From DAOUFU01 sp034429275 (lineage in GTDB: Bacteria > Chloroflexota > Anaerolineae > Aggregatilineales > Aggregatilineaceae): a stretch of 22,628 bases of DNA. Position numbers and translations under genes: made by a program. The notes under the pieces are model-generated. The model had not been told where the DNA came from. It worked only from the letters and a program-made list of their open reading frames with translations, and did not search any database. The stretch is taken from positions 1 to 22,628 of the forward strand of contig DAOUFU010000171.1 in NCBI GenBank assembly GCA_034429275.1, in the 5' to 3' direction. Positions 1 to 7,959 of this stretch are shown one piece after another (the stretch's first letter is position 1; each line of letters begins with the position of its first letter).

Positions 1-90
1 ACACCCGGTCCCATCTCGAACCCGGCAGTTAAGCTCACCCGCGCCGATGGTACTTGGAGCGTAGGCTCCTGGGAGACTAGGTCGCTGCCA
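1..90 (+). rRNA. rrf: 5S ribosomal RNA, 3' part (5' end outside the window)
   Basis: The first 90 bases match the conserved body of bacterial 5S rRNA: the CCATCTCGAACCCGG loop region, GTTAAGC, the GCGCCGATGGTACT segment and the closing GGGAGACTAGGTCGCTGCCA. About 25-30 bases of the 5' end are missing because the window starts inside the gene. The 3' end is placed at the expected acceptor-side complement and may be off by a few bases. A 16S-23S unit may lie upstream but cannot be seen. Confidence 0.93.
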
Positions 91-255
91 ACCCAACCCT
101 TCCTTGACCTCTTGCTGTTTGTTCCCCTGGGGGCACCGGGTAGCGTGTGCTGTGGGGCTGCTAATAGATCTATAAACAAAATCTGCCTCGCAAATTTCCT
201 CGCATTGTTCATAATTCCTCTCAGCATGTTATCATTGATGTGGCTCTGGCTCACT

Positions 256-279
256 TGGTCATTTAGTATGGTCATTTAG
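256..279. repeat. 11-bp direct repeat, 13-bp period
   Basis: The 11-mer TGGTCATTTAG occurs at 256-266 and again at 269-279, separated by 2 bp. It lies about 30 bp upstream of the candidate nuo promoter -35 element. It could be a tandem half-site for a regulator or a chance slippage duplication; the sequence alone does not decide. Confidence 0.5.
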
Positions 280-306
280 CAGGCAAATGTTTGGCTCCAA
301 AGCAGT

Positions 307-335
307 TTGACATGCATTACCCTTTATGGTAATCT
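307..335 (+). promoter_or_regulatory. Candidate nuo operon promoter
   Basis: A perfect TTGACA (-35) at 307-312 is followed, after 17 bp, by TAATCT at 330-335, a weak -10 with 3 of 6 consensus bases. Transcription from here would begin near 342. That would cut off an upstream ATG at 326 and leave a leader of about 40 nt to the GTG start of nuoA. The -35 is strong evidence; the -10 is weak, so this is a candidate only. Confidence 0.35.
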
Positions 336-382
336 CTGCTTGTTCAATTTTGAACAATGCCTGTGCTACGGAGACACTTACA

Positions 383-739
383 GTGTTATCAGACTTTGCG
401 CCAGTTGCGGCACTCCTGATTCTAACCCTTGCTGTTGCATTTCTAATCTTGTTTATCTCGCGTATTTTTGGCCCCTTTCGCCCCACAGCTCGAAAGCTTG
501 CCCCCTATGAGAGCGGGATGCGCCCTTATGGCGAAGCTATCCGCCGTATCCCGGTGAAATTTTACCGGGTGGCTGTGCTTTTCATTCTGTTTGATATTGA
601 AGTCATTTTCCTGATGCCCTGGGCGGTAGTCTTTCGCGAATTCAAGTTATATGGCATGGCAGTTATGGGGGTGTTTTTCTTCATTTTGACGGTGGGTTTT
701 GTGTACGAATGGATGGTTGGAGGGTTGGAATGGGATTAA
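383..739 (+). CDS. nuoA: NADH-quinone oxidoreductase subunit A
   Basis: This small membrane subunit of complex I sits at the junction of the peripheral and membrane arms. With the GTG start it has 118 residues, the usual NuoA length. It has three membrane segments (about 7-29, 60-82 and 90-112). The conserved PYESG motif lies at 41-45 in the TM1-TM2 loop, and FDIEVIFLMPW at 70-80. I chose GTG 383 over ATG 326. GTG 383 has a GGAG Shine-Dalgarno 9 nt upstream and gives a normal N-terminus (MLSDFAPV). ATG 326 has no ribosome binding site, adds 19 atypical residues and may lie upstream of the transcription start. The 3' end overlaps nuoB, as expected for the first gene of a nuo operon. Confidence 0.93.
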   Translation: MLSDFAPVAALLILTLAVAFLILFISRIFGPFRPTARKLAPYESGMRPYGEAIRRIPVKFYRVAVLFILFDIEVIFLMPWAVVFREFKLYGMAVMGVFFFILTVGFVYEWMVGGLEWD

Positions 740-1212
740 CCCCTAAACTTGGTGAAATGGGTGTAGTAACCCTCAAGCTAGAGGATGCGATTAACTGGGC
801 ACGTACACGCGCGATGTGGCCTATGTTGTTCGGTCTGGCGTGCTGCGCAATCGAGATGATGAGTACACAAGCTTCGAATTATGACCTCTCACGGTTCGGA
901 ATGGAATTGATGCGGCCCAGCCCTCGCCAGAGTGACTTGATGATCGTCGCAGGGCGCGTTACGCGGAAGATGGCCCCTGTCCTTCGTCAACTTTATGATC
1001 AAATGCCGGAGCCGAAATGGGTGGTCAGTATGGGCGACTGTGCTTCGTGTGGAGGAATTTTCAATAACTACGCGATTGTGCAGGGGGTAGATGAGATTGT
1101 CCCGGTAGATATCTATGTGGCAGGATGCCCGCCGCGCCCGGAACAGTTGATTCACGGCATTTTGGCTCTGCATGAGCGGGTGAAACAAGAGCGCATCTCC
1201 GACTGGGCGTAA
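730..1212 (+). CDS. nuoB: NADH-quinone oxidoreductase subunit B (N2 cluster)
   Basis: This connecting-module subunit carries [4Fe-4S] cluster N2, the last electron donor to quinone. The 160-residue protein has the full ligand set: tandem C38-C39, C104 in GDCASCGG and C133 in AGCPPRPE. The spacing is that of Thermus Nqo6, shifted by 7 residues. ATG 730 was chosen because a GGAGG Shine-Dalgarno at 719-723 lies 6 nt upstream. An in-frame ATG at 709 would add 7 residues and has no comparable site. The gene overlaps the end of nuoA by 10 nt, which suggests translational coupling. nuoC follows after a 10-nt gap. Confidence 0.97.
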   Translation: MGLTPKLGEMGVVTLKLEDAINWARTRAMWPMLFGLACCAIEMMSTQASNYDLSRFGMELMRPSPRQSDLMIVAGRVTRKMAPVLRQLYDQMPEPKWVVSMGDCASCGGIFNNYAIVQGVDEIVPVDIYVAGCPPRPEQLIHGILALHERVKQERISDWA

Positions 1213-1222
1213 AGGTACAGCG

Positions 1223-1756
1223 ATGAGCAAGCAACCTATGACCGCAGTAGATCCCATACCGGTTTTACGCGATGCGTTTGGCGATGCTGTTCAGTCGATC
1301 GAGGCGTTTCGCGGCGATATCACTGTGGTGGTGTCGCCAGAGCGGATCGTCGATATATGCCGTTTCTGCAGGGACACTGAGGGGCTTCAATACAATTACC
1401 TTTCTGGCGTGAGCGGTATCGATTACTTTCCCCAGGAACCTCGATTTGCCCTGGCCTATCACCTGTATTCGCTGTTCCATAACCACTCACTACGCCTCAA
1501 GGTGTTCCTGCCGGGAGATGAACCCGCTGTGCAAAGCGTGACATCTGTATATCCGGCAGCTAACTGGTTTGAGCGCGAAGCATACGATCTCTTGGGGATT
1601 ACTTTTGTTGGCCATCCCGATCTGCGGCGACTGCTCATGCCAGATGATTGGGACGGGCATCCCCTGCGGAAAGATTATCCTCTGGGTTATGAGACAGTGC
1701 AGTTCTCGTTCAATTTCGATGAGATCGACCGGCATAAGCCCTATGCACGCGAGTAG
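1223..1756 (+). CDS. nuoC: NADH-quinone oxidoreductase subunit C
   Basis: NuoC is the 30-kDa subunit of the peripheral arm and forms the connecting module with NuoB, D and I. It has no cofactor. The 177-residue protein carries the family signature WFEREAYDLLGI at 115-126, followed by the conserved FVGHPDLRRLLMPDDWDGHP segment (128-147) and LRKDYPLGYE. It is separate from nuoD, unlike the fused NuoCD of enterobacteria. The start has AAAGG about 7 nt upstream. A second in-frame ATG five codons on is possible but has a poorer upstream site. Confidence 0.96.
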   Translation: MSKQPMTAVDPIPVLRDAFGDAVQSIEAFRGDITVVVSPERIVDICRFCRDTEGLQYNYLSGVSGIDYFPQEPRFALAYHLYSLFHNHSLRLKVFLPGDEPAVQSVTSVYPAANWFEREAYDLLGITFVGHPDLRRLLMPDDWDGHPLRKDYPLGYETVQFSFNFDEIDRHKPYARE

Positions 1757-1779
1757 CGTTCTCACAGGAAACAACGGCG

Positions 1780-3021
1780 ATGACAATTCGTGACGAAAGC
1801 ATCTGGCGTGGCGATGTGCAACAACTGAAAGGACTGGTTTCTGAACGGGCGCTGACCGGCGAAACCATGGTTCTTAACATGGGGCCACAGCATCCGAGCA
1901 CGCATGGTGTGCTGCGCGTCATGTTGGAGCTAGATGGAGAGCAGATCGTATCCTGTGTGCCGGATATTGGCTTTTTGCACACGGGCATCGAGAAGAACAT
2001 GGAGGCCAAACGTTACGAGCAGGCCATCGTGATGACGGATCGTATGGACTACCTGAATCCGATGGGCAACAATCTGGCCTACTGCCTGGCGATGGAGAAG
2101 TTGATCGATCTCGATGTGCCGCCGCGTGCTCAGTATCTTCGCGTGGCGCTCGCAGAACTCACGCGAATTAACAGCCATCTGGTATGGCTCGGCACGCACG
2201 CGCTGGATATTGGCGCGATGAGTGTGTTTTTGTACTGCTTCCGTGAGCGCGAAAAACTGTTGGATATTTTCGAAATGGTCTCCGGCCAGCGGATGATGAG
2301 CACCTATTTTCGTCCGGGCGGATTGTGGCGTGATGTGCCGGCGGAATTTGAACCGGCTGTGCGCGACTTTTTGGGATACTTCCCGGCGAAGATTGACGAT
2401 TACGAAAAACTGCTCAGCAACAACCCGCTGTGGTTAGATCGCACTCAGGGCATTGGCTACATCTCCGGAGAGGATGCAATCGCGCTTGGGTGTTCGGGTG
2501 CAACCCTGCGGGGATCGGGTGTCAATTGGGATATCCGCAAAGCGATACCATACAGCAGCTACGATCATTTCCAGTTTGACGTCCCATTGGGTAAACACGG
2601 CGATGTGTACGATCGTTATCTGGTGCGAATCGAAGAGATGCGCCAGAGTGTGCGTATTGTGCAGCAGGTGATGGACGCTTTACCGGATGGTCCCTTCCGC
2701 TCGAACAACCGTAAGTATGTGCCGCCGCCGCGCTCTGAACTCGGACACAGCATGGAGGCTGTGATTCACCATTTTAAACTGTGGACCGAGGGTTTCCGCC
2801 CACCAAAAGGTGAGGTCTACGTGCGCATTGAGAGTCCACGCGGTGAGTTAGGATGTTTCCTGGTGAGCGATGGCGGTCCTAAGCCCTGGCGCGTCCACTT
2901 CCGGACTCCGTCGTTTGTCCATTTGAGCGCGCTGCCTCATTTCGCCAAAGATCACCTGATTGCCGACCTGGTGGGAATTATCGGCAGCATCGACATTGTA
3001 CTTGGAGACTGCGATCGCTAA
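1780..3021 (+). CDS. nuoD: NADH-quinone oxidoreductase subunit D (quinone site)
   Basis: This 49-kDa subunit is related to the large subunit of NiFe hydrogenases and forms the quinone cavity with NuoB and NuoH. The 413-residue protein begins its conserved core with GPQHPSTHGVLR (35-46), then GFLHTGIEKNME and DRMDYLNPMGNN. H42 and Y91 correspond by alignment to the quinone-headgroup His and Tyr of Thermus Nqo4 (His38/Tyr87, offset 4). The C-terminus ends in the family pattern DIVLGDCDR, so the protein is full length. An AGGAAAC Shine-Dalgarno lies upstream of ATG 1780. A 45-nt spacer separates it from nuoE. Confidence 0.97.
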   Translation: MTIRDESIWRGDVQQLKGLVSERALTGETMVLNMGPQHPSTHGVLRVMLELDGEQIVSCVPDIGFLHTGIEKNMEAKRYEQAIVMTDRMDYLNPMGNNLAYCLAMEKLIDLDVPPRAQYLRVALAELTRINSHLVWLGTHALDIGAMSVFLYCFREREKLLDIFEMVSGQRMMSTYFRPGGLWRDVPAEFEPAVRDFLGYFPAKIDDYEKLLSNNPLWLDRTQGIGYISGEDAIALGCSGATLRGSGVNWDIRKAIPYSSYDHFQFDVPLGKHGDVYDRYLVRIEEMRQSVRIVQQVMDALPDGPFRSNNRKYVPPPRSELGHSMEAVIHHFKLWTEGFRPPKGEVYVRIESPRGELGCFLVSDGGPKPWRVHFRTPSFVHLSALPHFAKDHLIADLVGIIGSIDIVLGDCDR

Positions 3022-3066
3022 ACGTTCTGGGTCGAATTCGGTCAAAACCATGCTGGGAGTGTGACT

Positions 3067-3582
3067 GTGCTGGCAGAAAAATACGCCGATCGTATTGCCA
3101 AGATTTTTGCCAAGTATCCTGATAAACGTTCCGCAGTGATGCCATTGCTGTACGTGGCGCAGGAGGAGTATGGCTGGCTGTCGGAAGATGCCCTGCGCGA
3201 AGTGGCGGAAATGGTTGACATTGACCCGACTCAGGTTCAGTCCATTGCAGGGTTTTATACCATGTTCCGCGAGGAGCCGAAAGGCAAATTCTGGCTCCAA
3301 GTGTGTACTGACCTGCCGTGCGCATTGCGTGGAGCGGATCAGTTTTACCGCGACCTTTGTGAGTTGCTGGGCGTTGAGGATGGCGGCACGACCGCTGATG
3401 GGCTGTTCACGGTGGAACAGGTGATGTGCCTGGCGGCCTGCGACCGTGCTCCGATGCTGCAATGTAATTTCCACTATCATGAAAACCTGGATATGGAAAA
3501 GATGCGTGCGCTGATTGACCAGTGGCGCGCTGAGGCCGCAGGCGGTGACGCGCTGGACAACGGGAAAAAGCGGGCGGAGTAG
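3067..3582 (+). CDS. nuoE: NADH-quinone oxidoreductase subunit E (N1a cluster)
   Basis: This 24-kDa thioredoxin-fold subunit of the NADH dehydrogenase module binds [2Fe-2S] cluster N1a. Its ligands are complete: C80 and C85 (C-x4-C) and C121 and C125 (C-x3-C). An N-terminal helical bundle precedes them (residues 1-70, ending in AGFYTMF). GTG 3067 was preferred to GTG 3061 because the GGGAG Shine-Dalgarno (3055-3059) lies 7 nt from 3067 but only 1 nt from 3061. The protein then has 171 residues. Unusually, the next gene is not nuoF but a GNAT acetyltransferase starting 5 nt after the stop codon. Confidence 0.95.
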   Translation: MLAEKYADRIAKIFAKYPDKRSAVMPLLYVAQEEYGWLSEDALREVAEMVDIDPTQVQSIAGFYTMFREEPKGKFWLQVCTDLPCALRGADQFYRDLCELLGVEDGGTTADGLFTVEQVMCLAACDRAPMLQCNFHYHENLDMEKMRALIDQWRAEAAGGDALDNGKKRAE

Positions 3583-3587
3583 CCATT

Positions 3588-4025
3588 ATGTCGCAGTGGC
3601 AGGTGGAGAATCTATCTGCAGCGGACTATGAGGCGATCTGTGAGGTTTGGGAGGCTGCAGGTCTCCCGGTTCGCCCGACAGGACGAGACAGCCGCGAAGC
3701 CTTCGAGCGTCAGATGCTGACCGGCATACAGACTGTACTCGGGGTGCGTGATTCCGCCCGGCTGATCGGGGTCGTGGTGACAACTCATGATGGGCGCAAG
3801 GGGTGGATCAACCGCCTGGCCGTTCGGCCCGAATACCGCCGCCAGGGTGTGGGGCGTCAGTTGGTCACCGCCGCTGAGGCCACGCTCAAGGCGCAGGGAA
3901 TGCAGATCATCGCCGCGCTGATTGAAGGTCACAATGAGGCCAGCCTGGCCTTGTTCGAGCAGTGCGGATATGCGGATTACCCAGATATTCATTACGTGAG
4001 CAAGCGCGACAGCCAGGATGTATGA
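3588..4025 (+). CDS. GNAT-family N-acetyltransferase inserted between nuoE and nuoF
   Basis: The 145-residue protein is a single GNAT domain. Motif A at 77-92 (LAVRPEYRRQGVGRQL) contains the R/Q-x-x-G-x-G acetyl-CoA pyrophosphate loop, and NEASLALFEQCGY at 116-128 is the usual C-terminal motif. It resembles the RimI/YpeA-like branch, but the acceptor substrate cannot be read from the sequence. The start has GGAG 8 nt upstream, inside the end of nuoE. The stop codon overlaps the nuoF start in an ATGA tetranucleotide, so translation is probably coupled to nuoF. The position suggests co-regulation with complex I. Whether it modifies a Nuo subunit or merely rides in the operon is unknown. Confidence 0.9.
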   Translation: MSQWQVENLSAADYEAICEVWEAAGLPVRPTGRDSREAFERQMLTGIQTVLGVRDSARLIGVVVTTHDGRKGWINRLAVRPEYRRQGVGRQLVTAAEATLKAQGMQIIAALIEGHNEASLALFEQCGYADYPDIHYVSKRDSQDV

Positions 4026-5344
4026 GCACCGGCGCGACGAATTCGGGAAAAACGGAACTGGACCCTATGGAACATATTCTGCTATGTGATTTGGACGTTC
4101 CCGATATTAAACGGTTCGAGACGTATGTGGCGCACGGCGGCTACGAAGCACTCAAAAAAGCCGTCCGCGATCTTTCGCCCGATGAAGTGATCCAGATCGT
4201 CAGTGACTCAAATCTGCGCGGTCGGGGTGGGGCAGGCTTCCCAACCGGGCGAAAATGGAGCTTTATTCCCAAGGATGCGGCGGTCAGTTACGTGACGGTG
4301 AACGCGGATGAGAGCGAGCCGGGCACGTTCAAAGATCGCCAGCTACTTGAAAACAATCCACACCAGGTGATTGAAGGAGCGTTGATCGCAGCGTACGCTA
4401 TCCAGGCGGCAGCGGTCTACATCTATTGCCGCGGCGAGTTTTGGGATTTGGCGCTCGAGCAGGAGACCCATATTGCTGAAGCCACGGCGGCCAACCTCGC
4501 GGGAGAGAATATCTTAGGATCGGGATGGAACTGCCCGGTCTATGTACACCTGGGTGCAGGGGCGTATATCTGTGGGGAAGAAAGCGCCCTGCTGAACAGC
4601 CTGCAAGGGCTGCTTGGGCAGCCGCGCGTTCGCCCGCCTTTCCCCGCACAACAAGGTGGCGGACTTTACTATGCACCCACGGTGGTCAATAACGTCGAGA
4701 CCCTGGCGAATGTGCCGTGGATTATCACGCATGGGGCTGACGCGTACAAGGCCATCGGCACGCCGCAGTCTCCCGGCCCCAAAATCTTCTGTATGAGTGG
4801 GCACGTCGCCAAGCCGGGCACCTATGAGCTGCCGTTGGGAATCACCTTCCGCGAGCTGATCTACGAGCACGCAGGCGGTATCCCTAACGGGAAAAAATTG
4901 AAGGGGATTCTGCCTTCTGGGGCATCGGGTCCGGTTCTGCCTGCTACAGACGCCGTGCTGGATACTGAACTCACTTACGAAAAAGTGGCCGAACTGGGTA
5001 GCACGTTGGGATCGGCATCATTCATTTTGATGGATGAAGATACCGATATGGTCTGGGCAGCGGCCAAGATGATCCATTTTTTCAAGCACGAAAGCTGCGG
5101 GAAGTGCACCCCTTGCCGTGAGGGAACATTCTGGCTGGACAAGATTTATGCGCGCTTGCTGCGAGGGGAAGGCACGCCGCGCGATCTTGAGCTGCTGGAA
5201 TCTGTGCCCAGGCAGATGCAGGGAGTCACTCTGTGTGCGCTGGGAGATTTCGCGGCCAACCCGGTTTTGAGTACGGTAAAACACTTCCGTGAGGAATATG
5301 AGCGTTACATCAAGGTACCTGCGCCAGAGGGTGCATTGTCCTGA
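4022..5344 (+). CDS. nuoF: NADH-quinone oxidoreductase subunit F (FMN/NADH site, N3 cluster)
   Basis: This 51-kDa catalytic subunit oxidises NADH, binds FMN and passes electrons to [4Fe-4S] cluster N3. With the ATGA-coupled ATG 4022 it has 440 residues. The nucleotide-binding motifs are GRGGAGFPTG (67-76) and GAGAYICGEESALLNSLQG (178-196). Cluster N3 ligands are C359, C362, C365 (ESCGKCTPC) and C405. An alternative start at ATG 4067 gives 425 residues beginning MEHILLCDL, nearer the usual family N-terminus. In that case the first 15 residues (Ser/Thr/Gly-rich) would be untranslated leader. I kept 4022 because of the overlap with the GNAT stop, but only the start is uncertain. Confidence 0.96.
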   Translation: MSTGATNSGKTELDPMEHILLCDLDVPDIKRFETYVAHGGYEALKKAVRDLSPDEVIQIVSDSNLRGRGGAGFPTGRKWSFIPKDAAVSYVTVNADESEPGTFKDRQLLENNPHQVIEGALIAAYAIQAAAVYIYCRGEFWDLALEQETHIAEATAANLAGENILGSGWNCPVYVHLGAGAYICGEESALLNSLQGLLGQPRVRPPFPAQQGGGLYYAPTVVNNVETLANVPWIITHGADAYKAIGTPQSPGPKIFCMSGHVAKPGTYELPLGITFRELIYEHAGGIPNGKKLKGILPSGASGPVLPATDAVLDTELTYEKVAELGSTLGSASFILMDEDTDMVWAAAKMIHFFKHESCGKCTPCREGTFWLDKIYARLLRGEGTPRDLELLESVPRQMQGVTLCALGDFAANPVLSTVKHFREEYERYIKVPAPEGALS

Positions 5345-5377
5345 GGGATTCAGGCCCTGCTGGTTTTGAGGAGCACT

Positions 5378-7954
5378 ATGGCCGACACCGTAACGATATA
5401 TATAGATGGTCACGCCTACGCGGTTCCCAAGGGGATGAACCTTGTAGACGCGGCCAAGCTGCATGGCACTGTCATCCCCGTGTTCTGCTACCACCCCAAG
5501 ATGAAACCGGTGGGGATGTGCCGGATGTGCCTGGTGGAGCAAGGCAGCCTGTCTGTGGATCGGCAGACCGGTCAGCCTGAACGCGACGAAAACGGCGAGT
5601 TGGTGTTTCGCTGGTTCCCCAAGCTACAGACTGCGTGCACCCAGACGGTGAGCGAAGGAATGGCCATCCGAACCTCGACCCAACTCGTCGTTGACGCGCG
5701 CGATGATATCCTTGAGTTTCTGCTGACTAGTCACCCGTTGGATTGCCCGATTTGCGATAAGGGTGGGGAATGCCCGCTCCAGAACTTAACGATGGCCTAT
5801 GGACCGGGCGAGTCACGCTTTGTGTATGACGACAAACAACATCTGGCCAAGCATGTGCCGCTCGGCGAGTTGATCTACCTGGACCGCGAGCGGTGTATCC
5901 AGTGCGCACGTTGTACACGTTTCTGCGAGGAAGTTGTGGGCGATGCCGTGTTAGCTTTCCACGAGCGTGGACGTCGCCTGCAAATTGTGACTATCAGCGA
6001 TCCCCCTTTCGATACAAAGTTCAGCGGCAATACAACCGATATCTGCCCTGTGGGGGCCTTGACAACGGCTGATTTCCGTTTTGGTGCGCGTCCCTGGGAA
6101 CTGGACGAAGTGCCAAGCATTTGTCCGCACTGCCCGGTGGGGTGCAACATCAGCGCCAGTACCCGCATTGACCGCGATTTTGGCGGCAAGAAAATGATCA
6201 AGCGCATCATGCCGCGCCAGAATGAACAGGTCAACGAGATCTGGATCTGCGACAAGGGACGTTTCGGTCATCATCACAGTCGGGCCGCTGATCGCCTGGA
6301 AAAACCCCTGATGCGCAGTGGTGATGACTTCGTCGCCATTAGCTGGGCGGAGGCGTATGAACAGATCGCCGCACAGCTCAAACAACACACAGGAAACACC
6401 GCGTTTCTGGCAGGGCCGAGTCTCTCCAATGAGGATCTGTGGGAGCTTCGCACACTGGCAGGGCTGCTTTCGGACGATGCCCCGTTGGGTGTGTGGCCGG
6501 CTACCATGACTGGGCTTCATGCTGTAGTGGAAGCAGGTGTGGGTGTCGGCACACGGCTGGCCGGGATGGGCACGGGCAGCGCGATCTTGGTGATTGCCTC
6601 GGACCTGGAAGAAGAAGCTCCGATCTGGTGGCTTCAGGTCAAACAGGCGGCGGACCGTGGAGCCAAAGTTGTGGTGGCCAACGGACGAGCAACCAAACTT
6701 GACCGCTATGCCAGCGCAGTCATTCACTATGATTACCGCGATGCCGTGAAGGTTTTGAACAGCTTCGCGGCGCGTGCGCGCAGCCAGAACAAAATCGACC
6801 AGGCCCTGGTCAAAGATCGGGTGCCGGGTTTCGCGGAGCTGGTTGATAATCTGAAAGGTACGCGGGTGCCTCATGCCGAGGCGGCAGACCTGCTGCTTGA
6901 CGCAGAAAACCTGGTGATCCTGGCTGGAGCAGAGGGGTTGAGTCTGACTCAGCACGCCGAGTTGATGCAGGCCGCAGCCAATCTACTCATCATTACGGGT
7001 CATGTGGGCAAACCCGATAATGGGCTGATCGGTGTGTGGCCGGGGGCCAATATGCAGGGTGCATTTGACCTGGGATTTTCGGCAGAGGCTACCTGGGCGC
7101 AGGTTGAACGCGGCCCAGCCATGTGGGTCGTTGCCGAAGCGGACCCCGCTGCTGAGGATGAACAGCTCGCCGCCGCTCTCGATAAGGCATCGTTTGTGGT
7201 GGTAACCTCGCAGTTCATGACGGCGACGGCAAGGGCTGCCGATATTGTACTGCCCAGTCAAAGTTTTGCTGAACGTGAAGGGACGTATACCAATGGAATG
7301 CGCCGGGTTCAACGCTTTTACACGGCGCAGGGTCCGATAGGCGATTCGCTGCCCGACTGGGCGATCTTCGCCCAAATCGGAGCACTGCTGGGTGGGGCGA
7401 GGCCGCCTTTGGGTGCCGGACGGGTGATGCGCGAAATCAATGAGCGTGTTGTCCGCTATATCGAAATGAATTACCCGGCATTGGCGGAAGTTGAAGATCA
7501 GTTTCCTGATGTAGGTGGCGATGACCTGTACTATGGTGGAACGGCTTACACGAACACCGGCGGTTTGGGCAAACAGTGGGAGACGAATGCCGAGAAGCAA
7601 AAATATAACCTGACAGTACGTCCGGTGATGGTCGAGTCTGGTTTGCCAGAGGATGGCGTGCTGATGGTGCCGGTTCGTCTGCTGTATGATCGCGGGGTGC
7701 TGTTTGCGCCGAGTACGATGATGCATCAGCGCGTGCCCGATCCCTATGTGGTGGTGAGCAGCGCAGATGCGGCAAAGCTCCGTATCACCGGCGGGGATCG
7801 GGTCATGATCAAGGCAGGCCAGTGGAGTGTGGAAAGCCTGGCCCGTGTAGAGGACAGCGTACCTGCAGGCGTGGCGTTGCTGCCGATGAACCTGAACGCC
7901 AGCCCGATGCCAGCAACCCCGGTGTCGGGGTCCATCCAGAAATTGGAGGAGTAG
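5378..7954 (+). CDS. nuoG: NADH-quinone oxidoreductase subunit G
   Basis: This 75-kDa subunit carries the Fe-S wire of the peripheral arm. The 858-residue protein begins with a ferredoxin domain binding N1b (C37, C48, C51, C87). N5 has a His ligand (H119, C123, C126, C132), and N4 uses C173, C176, C179 and C223. A further CxxCxxxC set (C249, C252, C256) plus C291 matches the off-pathway N7 cluster found only in some bacteria. A molybdopterin-oxidoreductase-like domain that lacks its cofactor in this family follows to the C-terminus. ATG 5378 has GAGGAG just upstream; an in-frame TTG four codons earlier has no better site. nuoF ends 33 nt before it. Confidence 0.97.
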   Translation: MADTVTIYIDGHAYAVPKGMNLVDAAKLHGTVIPVFCYHPKMKPVGMCRMCLVEQGSLSVDRQTGQPERDENGELVFRWFPKLQTACTQTVSEGMAIRTSTQLVVDARDDILEFLLTSHPLDCPICDKGGECPLQNLTMAYGPGESRFVYDDKQHLAKHVPLGELIYLDRERCIQCARCTRFCEEVVGDAVLAFHERGRRLQIVTISDPPFDTKFSGNTTDICPVGALTTADFRFGARPWELDEVPSICPHCPVGCNISASTRIDRDFGGKKMIKRIMPRQNEQVNEIWICDKGRFGHHHSRAADRLEKPLMRSGDDFVAISWAEAYEQIAAQLKQHTGNTAFLAGPSLSNEDLWELRTLAGLLSDDAPLGVWPATMTGLHAVVEAGVGVGTRLAGMGTGSAILVIASDLEEEAPIWWLQVKQAADRGAKVVVANGRATKLDRYASAVIHYDYRDAVKVLNSFAARARSQNKIDQALVKDRVPGFAELVDNLKGTRVPHAEAADLLLDAENLVILAGAEGLSLTQHAELMQAAANLLIITGHVGKPDNGLIGVWPGANMQGAFDLGFSAEATWAQVERGPAMWVVAEADPAAEDEQLAAALDKASFVVVTSQFMTATARAADIVLPSQSFAEREGTYTNGMRRVQRFYTAQGPIGDSLPDWAIFAQIGALLGGARPPLGAGRVMREINERVVRYIEMNYPALAEVEDQFPDVGGDDLYYGGTAYTNTGGLGKQWETNAEKQKYNLTVRPVMVESGLPEDGVLMVPVRLLYDRGVLFAPSTMMHQRVPDPYVVVSSADAAKLRITGGDRVMIKAGQWSVESLARVEDSVPAGVALLPMNLNASPMPATPVSGSIQKLEE

Positions 7955-7959
7955 GGGGC

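Larger units (their letters stand above)
94..382. other. Gene-free leader between 5S rRNA and nuoA
   Basis: I see no credible gene in these roughly 290 bases. The region is visibly more AT-rich than its surroundings. It contains a short direct repeat (256-279) and a consensus -35 hexamer (307-312). I could not find a convincing intrinsic terminator after the 5S gene: the C4-T-G5 run near 124-133 cannot form a proper loop. Read-through from the rRNA unit into nuo is therefore not excluded. Confidence 0.6.

Noticed and set aside
118..160. Intrinsic terminator after 5S rRNA formed by the CCCC-T-GGGGG run
   Set aside because: The arms are adjacent with no room for a loop and there is no U-run.
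2848..3480. Minus-strand open frame of 210 codons
   Set aside because: It is antisense to nuoD/nuoE, with no domain and no ribosome binding site; a shadow frame.
5951..7726. Long minus-strand open frames of 334 and 247 codons
   Set aside because: They lie wholly inside nuoG, which is certain from its Fe-S ligands. The translations are His/Arg-rich, lack recognisable domains and arise from codon bias on the other strand.
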